This document shows positions 1 to 5,633 of a stretch of DNA of 9,221 nt, one piece after another. A model generated the notes under the pieces. The model did not search any database. It saw nothing but the letters and a program-made list of their open reading frames with translations, and was not told the origin of the DNA. The stretch comes from Streptosporangiaceae bacterium (GTDB taxonomy: Bacteria > Actinomycetota > Actinomycetes > Streptosporangiales > Streptosporangiaceae): assembly GCA_030045295.1 (NCBI GenBank), contig JASIGD010000559.1, forward strand, positions 1 to 9,221, given 5' to 3'. The position numbers were made by a program, and so were the translations under genes. Positions within the stretch are counted from its first letter, which is position 1; every line of letters begins with the position of its first letter.

Positions 1-929
1 CCCTGGATCCGCTTCTCGAACAGCGTGAGCTCGAAGCTGGGCAGCTGGATGGTCTTCTTGCCCGGGCCGGCCAGCCCGGTGATGACCACGGTGCCGCGCT
101 TGCGGACCGCGGCGAACGCCGACGTGATGACGTCCTCGGTGACCACGCCCACGGTGATCAGCGCCTGATCCGCGCCGACGCCGCGGGTCACCTCCGAAAC
201 AATCTCCTGCGCTTCCGCCGCGTCGGCTGCGATGTGCGTGGCGCCGAACTCCATGGCGTTCTCCCGCTTGAACTCCAGCGGGTCGACCGCGATGACGTTG
301 CGCGCACCGGCGAACGCCGCACCCTGGACGGCGTTGATGCCGACGCCGCCGATCCCGTAGATCACGGTCGTGTCGCCGGGCCGCACACCGCCCGCGTTCA
401 CCGCGGTGCCCCATCCGGTCGGCACCCCGCAGCCCACCAGCGCGACCGTCTCCAGCGGCAGGTCGTCGTCGATCTTGACGCAGGAGTGCTCGGATACCAC
501 GGACCGCTGGGAGAACGTGCCCAGCAGGCACATCTGGCCGAAGTCCTCGCCGTCCGCGTGGAACCGGAACGTGCCGTCCGGCAGGCAGTTATCGAAGAAC
601 AGCGCGCCCAGGTCGCACAGGTTGGTCATGCCGCTGGCGCAGAACCGGCAGTGTCCGCAGGTCGGCAGGAACGAGCAGACCACGTGGTCGCCGGGCTTGA
701 GCCGGCTGACGCCGCCGCCGACCTCCTCGATGATCCCCGCCCCTTCGTGCCCGCCGACGATCGGGTAGCGGACCGGGATGTCGCCGGTGCGCAGGTGGTC
801 ATCGGAGTGGCACAGGCCCGCTGCGGCGAACCGGATCAGCACCTCACCCTCCTTGGGCGGGTCGAGGTCCATCTCGATGATTTCCCAGTCCTTGCCCATG
901 TCCCGGAGCACCGCTGCCCTGGTTTTCAT
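1..929 (-). CDS. NDMA-dependent (nicotinoprotein) Zn alcohol dehydrogenase ADH-A, 3' end cut by window
   Basis: Predicted zinc-dependent alcohol dehydrogenase of the NDMA-dependent family (Rxyl_3153 type), medium-chain superfamily. These enzymes hold NAD(H) tightly and pass electrons to an external carrier; in actinobacteria this is thought to be mycofactocin. The gene runs off the left edge; 309 complete codons are visible. The ATG at 929-927 follows a GGAGG run and gives the family-typical start MKTRAAVL. Visible residues: catalytic-zinc ligands C40 (GLCHSD), H61 (GGHEGAG) and probably C167 (GCGVPTG); structural-zinc cysteines C91, C94, C97, C105; Rossmann loop GIGGVG at 192-197, followed by D216. 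The missing end should be about 60 residues, judged from ADH-B in this window. It is a paralogue of ADH-B, sharing most motif blocks. The family call is strong; substrate and cofactor partner are inferred. Confidence 0.93.
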   Translation of the reverse strand, partial: MKTRAAVLRDMGKDWEIIEMDLDPPKEGEVLIRFAAAGLCHSDDHLRTGDIPVRYPIVGGHEGAGIIEEVGGGVSRLKPGDHVVCSFLPTCGHCRFCASGMTNLCDLGALFFDNCLPDGTFRFHADGEDFGQMCLLGTFSQRSVVSEHSCVKIDDDLPLETVALVGCGVPTGWGTAVNAGGVRPGDTTVIYGIGGVGINAVQGAAFAGARNVIAVDPLEFKRENAMEFGATHIAADAAEAQEIVSEVTRGVGADQALITVGVVTEDVITSAFAAVRKRGTVVITGLAGPGKKTIQLPSFELTLFEKRIQ

Positions 930-981
930 CCGACCTCCCATGGCATCCGCCTGCCATCATCCGCCCCAGCGGCCCCGCGGT

Positions 982-1004
982 CACTGTGTCCGGTCCCAAC
1001 AGTG
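982..1004. promoter_or_regulatory. Candidate operator: CACTGT-N11-ACAGTG
   Basis: A perfect 6-bp inverted repeat (982-987 and 999-1004) is separated by 11 bp, so the half-site centres lie 17 bp apart. It sits 53-75 bp upstream of the ADH-A start codon. Such a layout suits a dimeric regulator, but a 6-bp repeat can also arise by chance and no regulator family is assigned. Confidence 0.35.
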
Positions 1005-1030
1005 TCGCCCCCATCTTGGCTCGCCGGCTA

Positions 1031-1055
1031 GTGCCCGTCCCCGGTCACCGGGCAC
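1031..1055 (-). terminator. GC-rich hairpin after the membrane-protein gene
   Basis: GTGCCCG (1031-1037) pairs perfectly with CGGGCAC (1049-1055) around an 11-nt loop. The loop and right arm also hold the small palindrome CCGGT-C-ACCGG (1041-1051). On the minus strand the hairpin begins 17 nt past the stop of the membrane-protein gene. No T-tract follows, so it is not a classic intrinsic terminator; many actinobacterial terminators lack one. It could instead be an operator for ADH-A. Confidence 0.35.
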
Positions 1056-1072
1056 CATGACGGCGGACGTTA

Positions 1073-1315
1073 CTAACGCCGGCGGTCCGTCGCGCTCGCC
1101 ACGTTCGCGATGATCGCGGCGAACGGCGGAATCGCGAGCGCCACGGCCGAGACGACGGCCGCCGCGATCGTCGAGTACCGGTCCAGGACCGCCCAGGAGA
1201 TGACGAACAAGCTGATGCAGATCGCCATGAGCACGAAGTAAAGCCGCTTGTCGCCGCGCGACGGCTCCGGGCCCGACTCCTCGGGTCCGTCCGGATCCTC
1301 TTGCTGGCCCGCCAC
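1073..1315 (-). CDS. Small two-helix membrane protein, DUF3099-like
   Basis: An 80-residue protein of unknown function. It has a charged, proline-rich N-terminal tail (about 1-23, acidic) and two hydrophobic segments, about 24-43 and 48-70, the second ending PPFAAIIAN. It finishes with a basic DRRR tail. Length, two-helix layout and the proline-then-hydrophobic-then-AN end of helix two resemble actinobacterial DUF3099 membrane proteins, but this is a by-eye match. The start is GTG at 1315-1313; a purine-rich GGAAGGAA (1328-1335) lies 12 nt upstream, a rather long spacing. The gene sits between the dehydrogenase and the PaaX gene with no obvious link to either, and may be a bystander. The low-complexity tail and clear helices make it more likely real than the overlapping frames. 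Confidence 0.6.
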   Translation of the reverse strand: MAGQQEDPDGPEESGPEPSRGDKRLYFVLMAICISLFVISWAVLDRYSTIAAAVVSAVALAIPPFAAIIANVASATDRRR

Positions 1316-1426
1316 GAGCGTCCGCCGTTCCTTCCCGGAAGTGAGCCGAGCCGACCTGGCCCCTCCGGGTTTGGCGATGCCCCGCCGCTACGTACTCAAA
1401 CACGGCTAGACCGCGCCGCACGGGCG
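1316..1426. other. 111-bp gap between PaaX and membrane-protein genes
   Basis: This gap contains the presumed promoter of the small membrane-protein gene and the end of the catabolic operon. The only structure seen is the near-palindrome CTTCCCGGAAG (1331-1341), which overlaps the purine-rich ribosome-site candidate. No clear terminator hairpin with a T-tract follows the PaaX stop codon, and no confident -35/-10 pair was found. Confidence 0.4.
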
Positions 1427-2401
1427 TCAGCCATCCGCGGCGGGGGCGGTGCTCAGCTTCAGTTCCGAGCTGTGGTAGGCCGCCCGGCCGGCCAGCTCGG
1501 GGCTATACCTGGTGATGATCTGGCGGACCCGCTTGGCGGCTAGCGGGCCGAGCAGGTCGTAGCACCCGATGAACAGCTCGTGGGCCGCCGCGCGTGGCCA
1601 CCCGCCGGGGAGCAGCTCCGCGGGCAGGTCCGGATCCAGGCCGGGGAACGCCCGCCATTCGTCCATCACCCGGGTCCTGGCGATGAGCGCGTCGACGGGG
1701 GGAACCTGCCCGGCCGCGGTGGTATCCCTGAGCTGGCCGGCAAACGCGATGAAGTGCTCGTACCGCGCCCGCAGCCCGTTCAGGTCCCAGGCCCGGGCCG
1801 GGATGTCGCCGCCGTCCGGGACGGACGCCGCCCGGAAGGCGGTCGCGGTGGTGATGTCGAGATCCTTGAGGTAGCTGATCACCTCGGCGGCGTGATCACG
1901 CGGGGAGACCCACAGGCCGTCGTACAGCGGCGCGAAGCCGAGCCAGCGCAGCTGCTTGCGCAGTGCGTCTCGCGCCGCCCGGTTGTCTTCCGGGATGGAG
2001 AACGCGACCAGGGACCACATCCCGTCCCAGGGCTGGTTGGTCGCGCCGAAGCAAAAGATGCGCCGCGCGCCGTCGTCGAGAATCGCCGCCGCGCGCGAGC
2101 TCAGCCGGGAGAACGTGCGCCGGCCGGTCTTGGAGGTGACCAGCAGGCCGTTCCGGGTCAGCCTGCTCAGCGCGGCCCGGGCCGCCGAGTCGCTGACGCC
2201 GAACTCGGCGAGCAGCGCGACGATCGCCGCCGAGGGCAGCGGCTCGGTCCGCTGCCACCAGTAGTCGCCGAGCAGGGTGAGCAGCAGCCGCGGCGGGCGC
2301 TCCGCGGCCGCGCCGGGAGCGGTCCACAGCTCGTCCCGGCTCGCATCCGCCAGCTCACCGATGTCCGTGAGGCACACGTGATGAGAATAACTTCGGCGCA
2401 T
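1427..2401 (-). CDS. PaaX family transcriptional repressor
   Basis: Predicted PaaX-type regulator, 324 residues, slightly longer than usual for the family. PaaX proteins repress aromatic catabolic operons and typically release DNA on binding an acyl-CoA such as phenylacetyl-CoA. An N-terminal winged helix-turn-helix spans about 37-90, with LLLTLLGDYWW leading into the AALSRL recognition region. The central PaaX domain is marked by WDGMWSLVAFSIPEDN (125-140) and LRWLGFAPLYDGLWVSP (151-167), and a PaaX_C-type segment follows from about 200. The start is uncertain: ATG at 2401 overlaps the amidohydrolase gene by 47 bp, and an in-frame GTG at 2380-2378 would give a 26-bp overlap; neither has a good ribosome site. 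As last gene of the leftward operon it probably autoregulates the locus. The ligand is unknown; no CoA ligase is visible here. Confidence 0.9.
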   Translation of the reverse strand: MRRSYSHHVCLTDIGELADASRDELWTAPGAAAERPPRLLLTLLGDYWWQRTEPLPSAAIVALLAEFGVSDSAARAALSRLTRNGLLVTSKTGRRTFSRLSSRAAAILDDGARRIFCFGATNQPWDGMWSLVAFSIPEDNRAARDALRKQLRWLGFAPLYDGLWVSPRDHAAEVISYLKDLDITTATAFRAASVPDGGDIPARAWDLNGLRARYEHFIAFAGQLRDTTAAGQVPPVDALIARTRVMDEWRAFPGLDPDLPAELLPGGWPRAAAHELFIGCYDLLGPLAAKRVRQIITRYSPELAGRAAYHSSELKLSTAPAADG

Positions 2402-3407
2402 CGATACCGAGGAAGCGGAAGCAGTTGTGCCACGTGATGTCGTCCAGCACCCCCTCCGGAAGCCCCGTCGATCGCAGCGTCCGGCCGGCCGGCTCCTCTC
2501 GGGGCATGGCCGGGAAGTCGGACCCCACCAGCAGCCGGTCAGCGCCGAGCATCTCGACGAGGTACCTGATGGCGCGCCGGTCGAACACCAGCGAGTCGTA
2601 GTAGAACCGGCGCGCCAGCTCGGCCGGGCCGGTCTCGGCCGCCCACGGCGCGGCCTCCGGCCCGCGCTCGCCCGGCGGTTCCTCGTTCCAGGTGCGGCCC
2701 CAGAACCACTGTGCCCTGGTCAGCATCAGCGGGAACCCGCCTGCCGCGTGGCTGAACGCCAGCCGCAGCCCCGGGTACGTCTCCGCGACCCCGCCGGTGA
2801 TGATGGCGGCGGCGGCCAGGCTGCCTTCCAGGCCGACGCCGAAGGTCGCGGTGGCCGGGCCGGGCAGCCGGTCCGACGGCGCGGGCATCGCGTGTACGAA
2901 GATCGCCGTCCCCAGGCGCTCGGCTTCGGCGAAGAACCCACCGAAGCGCTCGTCGGCGAGCGACGCTCCGCCCACGTGGGAGGCGATCTCAACGCCGGCC
3001 AGGCCGGCCTTCGCGACGTCCTCGAGCTCACCCGCCGCGAGGTCGGGGTCTTGCAGCGGCACGGTGCCCAGGCCGTAAAAGCGACCGGGATAAGCCGCGC
3101 ACAAGCTCGCGATGTACTCGTTGACCGCACGGGCCAGGTCTCGCCCGGGGCCGGCCGCAAGCCGGTAGTTCAGCAGCGGCGGGAACGGCGAGACCACCTC
3201 CGCATCCACCCCGCTGGCCGCGCTGGCGGCCAGCCGTCGTTCCGCGTCGAACCAGGCCGACCGCGCCGTGAAACGCATCGGCCCTGACGCGAGTACTCGC
3301 GCCGAGTCATCCGCCGGCTCCATCGCCGGCCAGTCGGACGGATCGCAGCCAGCCGGAGCCGAAGGAAACGAGCCGGGGATCACGTGGGCGTGAGCGTCGA
3401 TCAGCAC
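2355..3407 (-). CDS. ACMSD-like metal-dependent amidohydrolase (TIM-barrel)
   Basis: Predicted amidohydrolase-2 family enzyme of 350 residues, in the group of 2-amino-3-carboxymuconate 6-semialdehyde decarboxylase (ACMSD) and gamma-resorcylate decarboxylase. These enzymes use a divalent metal for non-oxidative decarboxylation; some relatives hydrolyse instead. The metal-site set is complete: H6 and H8 in DAHAH, H172 in FVHAMP, H220 in FSHAAGG and D297 in VGSDFP, with spacing close to that of ACMSD. The start is GTG at 3407-3405, four bases after the MDR stop codon, with a weak GGAAG about 9 nt upstream; this start places the HxH motif at the extreme N terminus, as the family expects. It shares the leftward operon with two dehydrogenases and overlaps the PaaX gene at its 3' end. 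Decarboxylase or hydrolase activity on a ring or ring-cleavage product is inferred; the substrate is unknown. Confidence 0.88.
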   Translation of the reverse strand: MLIDAHAHVIPGSFPSAPAGCDPSDWPAMEPADDSARVLASGPMRFTARSAWFDAERRLAASAASGVDAEVVSPFPPLLNYRLAAGPGRDLARAVNEYIASLCAAYPGRFYGLGTVPLQDPDLAAGELEDVAKAGLAGVEIASHVGGASLADERFGGFFAEAERLGTAIFVHAMPAPSDRLPGPATATFGVGLEGSLAAAAIITGGVAETYPGLRLAFSHAAGGFPLMLTRAQWFWGRTWNEEPPGERGPEAAPWAAETGPAELARRFYYDSLVFDRRAIRYLVEMLGADRLLVGSDFPAMPREEPAGRTLRSTGLPEGVLDDITWHNCFRFLGIDAPKLFSSRVPHGHR

Positions 3408-3411
3408 CGCA

Positions 3412-4512
3412 TCACGCTTCCGGCACGACGGCGACGTGCACCGCGTCTTGTCCGGGTACCTCGCCGGCCAGCGTCTCGATGGCGCGGGAGACGTCGTCCA
3501 GGCCGAACGTGTGAGTGTGCATCCGCGACAGCGGGAAGCGGCCGGCCTCGATCAGTCGGATCGCCTCGGCGTAGGCGCGGGAGTCCACGCTGAACGCGCC
3601 CACCACGGTAATGGCCTTGTTGATGATCAGGTCGGTAGACAACTCGACCGGGCGGCCGCCCTTCAGGCCGGCCAGCACGACCCGGCCGCCCCACCGGACG
3701 GCATGAAGCGCGTCCCGGATGGGCTGCGCGGCCATCGGCGTCAGCTCCAGCGCCACGTCGGCCAGGGCGCCGCCGGTGATCTCCGCCACCCGCGAGACCG
3801 TGTCCTCCGCCTCGACGTCGATCGTGTAGTCGGCGCCGAACTCGCGGGCCAGCGCCAGCTTGCCGGCGTCGCGGGACAACCCGGTCACGATGATCGTCCC
3901 GGCGCCGGCCACCCGTGAGGCCAGCACCGCCGCGAGGCCGCGCTGTCCGGCGCCGAGGATCAGCACGGTGTCTCCGAGTTGCACTCCGCCCAGGTGAGCG
4001 GCCCACCGTACGCCAGCGCCCAGCGGGTTGAACATCACCGCGATCTCGGCCGGGATGTCGCCGCGCACCTTGTGCAAGATCGAGTTCGGGTGCAGGTGGA
4101 TGTACTCGGAGAAGCCGCCGTACAGGCCGAGCCCGCGCTCCGGCGGGTTGGAGCCGCCGTGACTGCCGATCCGGTTCCGGCAGGACATGTAGCGCCCGGC
4201 CAGGCACAGATCGCACGACCGGCACGGGATGAGGATCTCCACCGCCACCCGGTCGCCGGGCTTCACGCCCCACCGGGCGGCGGCCCGATCGCTGACCTCC
4301 TCGATGATCCCGAGCGGCTCGTGACCCGGCACCATCGGCAGCGACTGCTGTCCCAGGTTGCCCTTGTACTGCTCGACGTCGCTGCCGCAAATCCCGCACG
4401 CCTCGATCCGCAGCAGCCCGCCGTCGTCAGCGCCGATGACCGGGCGGCGGAACTCCCTGATCTCGATCTGCCGCGGCCCGGTCTGCACCGCCGCGCGTAC
4501 CATTTCAGCCAC
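3412..4512 (-). CDS. Zn-dependent medium-chain dehydrogenase (threonine/sorbitol dehydrogenase-like)
   Basis: Predicted NAD(P)-dependent zinc dehydrogenase of the MDR superfamily, 366 residues, oxidising an alcohol or reducing a carbonyl in the cytoplasm. The GroES-like catalytic domain shows C42 (GICGSD), H64-E65 (GHE) and four structural-zinc cysteines C97, C100, C103, C111. The Rossmann domain has GAGQRG at 187-192. Where threonine-dehydrogenase-type enzymes often have an EP motif, this protein has N162-P163, so the usual glutamate zinc ligand may be replaced. It is clearly different from the two NDMA-type dehydrogenases in the window. The GTG start at 4512-4510 is chosen because GGAG lies 6 nt upstream; an ATG three codons later (4503) is the alternative. 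It follows the SDR by 14 bp and precedes the amidohydrolase by 4 bp, so co-translation is likely. Substrate unknown. Confidence 0.92.
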   Translation of the reverse strand: MAEMVRAAVQTGPRQIEIREFRRPVIGADDGGLLRIEACGICGSDVEQYKGNLGQQSLPMVPGHEPLGIIEEVSDRAAARWGVKPGDRVAVEILIPCRSCDLCLAGRYMSCRNRIGSHGGSNPPERGLGLYGGFSEYIHLHPNSILHKVRGDIPAEIAVMFNPLGAGVRWAAHLGGVQLGDTVLILGAGQRGLAAVLASRVAGAGTIIVTGLSRDAGKLALAREFGADYTIDVEAEDTVSRVAEITGGALADVALELTPMAAQPIRDALHAVRWGGRVVLAGLKGGRPVELSTDLIINKAITVVGAFSVDSRAYAEAIRLIEAGRFPLSRMHTHTFGLDDVSRAIETLAGEVPGQDAVHVAVVPEA

Positions 4513-4526
4513 CGTCAGCTCCGTTG

Positions 4527-5444
4527 TCAGCCATCGTCAGCTCCGTCGAAATCGGCGAACTCGAGCGGGATCGGCGGCACCGGCCCGGCGTTGTCCGCCG
4601 GCGGGGTGTACGCCCAGTACTTAGCCCGGGCGCCGCCGTCGACGACGAAATCGCAGCCGGTGACCAGGCGCGCGTAGTCCGAGCACATCCAGGCCACGCA
4701 GTGGCCGATGTCGGTCGGCGTGGCGGGCTCGCCCATCGGGATGTTCCGCCGCACGTCGAACGTCCCGGCCGGCCGCCACCACGGCGGGCGGTCAGTCGGC
4801 TCCCGGCGCGGCGGCCGCAGCTCGGTGCGCCCTTCGGCGCGCCACTGCGCGAGCAGTTCCGGGTTGTCCGGCCGCGGCGCGGTGGGGGAGAAGCTGTTCA
4901 CCCGGATCCCGTACGGCGCGAGATCCATCGCGGCGGCGCGGACGAAGTTGGCCAGCCCGCCCTTGTGGAAGGCGTAGGCGACGAAGCCCGCCGCGCCCTG
5001 CCACGCGTTTGAGGACAGGATCGAGACGATCGACCCCTTGATGCCGCGCTCGATCATCGCGATCGCGGCGTGCTTGGTGAACAGGAAGTTGCCCGCCGCG
5101 GCCACGGTCACAGCGCGGTTGAACGAAGCCAGGTCCTCCTCCAGGATGCCCCGGGCGTGCATGTCCGCGGCGTTGTTGATCACGATGTCGATCCGCCCCC
5201 AGGCGTGCAGGACCGCGCCGATGTTCGCCAGCACGTCCTGTTCGGAACTGACGTCGCCGGACAACGCGAGCCCGGTGCCGCCGTTCCGCTCGATCCGCCG
5301 CGCCGCCGCCTTCGCGGCGTCGAGATCAAGGTCGTTGCACGCCACCCGCGCGCCGTACCGGCTCAGCGCCAGCGCGATCCCGCTGCCGATGTTCGGCCCC
5401 GCCCCGGTGACCAGGGCCACCTTGCCGTCCAGCGATATCTCCAC
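4527..5444 (-). CDS. Short-chain dehydrogenase/reductase (SDR), extended C-terminal part
   Basis: Predicted SDR oxidoreductase of 305 residues, about 50 longer than a classical SDR. The cofactor loop TGAGPNIG (13-20) has Asn18 where the TGxxxGxG pattern expects glycine; D38 and D40 after beta-2 favour NAD(H). NNAA is at 90-93, a catalytic serine at 144 or 145, and Tyr157 and Lys161 form the YxxxK pair. An Arg/Pro/Trp-rich stretch (about 193-235) sits where the substrate loop lies and accounts for much of the extra length, together with a tail after the VVDGG motif (267-271). The start is GTG at 5444-5442, with GAGGG 6 nt upstream. A short ORF with a stronger ribosome site lies just upstream in the same frame, separated by one TGA. 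First full-length gene of the leftward operon; it probably acts with the MDR on one pathway. Substrate unknown. Confidence 0.92.
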   Translation of the reverse strand: MEISLDGKVALVTGAGPNIGSGIALALSRYGARVACNDLDLDAAKAAARRIERNGGTGLALSGDVSSEQDVLANIGAVLHAWGRIDIVINNAADMHARGILEEDLASFNRAVTVAAAGNFLFTKHAAIAMIERGIKGSIVSILSSNAWQGAAGFVAYAFHKGGLANFVRAAAMDLAPYGIRVNSFSPTAPRPDNPELLAQWRAEGRTELRPPRREPTDRPPWWRPAGTFDVRRNIPMGEPATPTDIGHCVAWMCSDYARLVTGCDFVVDGGARAKYWAYTPPADNAGPVPPIPLEFADFDGADDG

Positions 5445-5633
5445 GTCCTGCCCTCAATCCCTGGGGCCGGCCACAGCCACGGTCCCGGCCGATCTGGTGA
5501 CGGTCATAAGCGCTCCTCGCGGGTTCAGGGCACACGATATATGACACTTTTGACGACGAGTAGCGCGTGATATGAAAACAAAGACAGGGCTGTGCAGTGG
5601 CTTGTCACAAAGGAAGCCGGAGGAAACCGAGCG
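5445..5633. promoter_or_regulatory. Divergent promoter region between the two operons
   Basis: This 189-bp region drives both operons. Its core (about 5531-5580) is the most AT-rich stretch in an otherwise very GC-rich window. For the rightward operon, TTGACG (5550-5555) and TATGAA (5571-5576), 15 bp apart, are a plausible if short-spaced -35/-10 pair. For the leftward operon, TATATC (minus strand, 5541-5536) is a -10 candidate without a clear -35. The hexamer ATATGA occurs at 5539-5544 and 5570-5575, 31 bp apart, about three helical turns, and may mark regulator half-sites. The PaaX-type protein encoded at 1427-2401 is the obvious candidate ligand for this DNA; that is inference. Confidence 0.6.
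5454..5507 (-). CDS. Possible 17-residue leader ORF ahead of the SDR operon
   Basis: A short ORF, MTVTRSAGTVAVAGPRD, begins at ATG 5507-5505, preceded by GAGGAG with 5 nt spacing, which is the strongest ribosome site on this strand in the window. It ends at TGA 5456-5454, nine bases before the SDR GTG, and lies in the same frame as the SDR. A 6-bp GC hairpin (5465-5470 with 5485-5490) falls inside it. It could be a translated leader that couples or attenuates SDR expression, or the remnant of a longer SDR N terminus interrupted by a stop. Composition is rich in Val, Thr and Ala with no run of one amino acid, so classic amino-acid attenuation is unlikely. Confidence 0.4.
   Translation of the reverse strand: MTVTRSAGTVAVAGPRD

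Larger units (their letters stand above)
930..1072. other. 143-bp gap upstream of ADH-A with two inverted repeats
   Basis: This gap separates the ADH-A start from the stop of the small membrane-protein gene, both on the minus strand. It holds a GGAGG ribosome site directly before the ADH-A ATG and two inverted repeats, entered separately. Their presence suggests ADH-A has its own promoter and is not simply co-transcribed with the membrane protein. No convincing -35/-10 pair could be picked out. Confidence 0.5.

Noticed and set aside
234..1031. 265-codon plus-strand frame opposite ADH-A
   Set aside because: Antisense to a clear zinc dehydrogenase; composition and lack of motifs mark it as a shadow.
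981..1421. 146-codon minus-strand frame overlapping the small membrane protein
   Set aside because: The 80-residue frame has two well-formed hydrophobic helices and a charged tail, whereas this one is Arg/Gly-rich and featureless.
2427..3287. 286-codon plus-strand frame opposite the amidohydrolase
   Set aside because: The opposite strand carries all five metal ligands of the ACMSD-like family; this frame shows only Arg/Pro/Gly-rich sequence.
5539..5575. Canonical PaaX operator in the divergent promoter
   Set aside because: The ATATGA repeats are only a 6-base match and do not form the imperfect palindrome known for PaaX; kept as a candidate site without a named regulator.
5592..5633. GTG at 5592 as start of ADH-B
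   Set aside because: It would add 14 residues absent from the paralogue ADH-A, and GGAGG at 5619-5623 lies inside that extension, well placed for the ATG at 5634.
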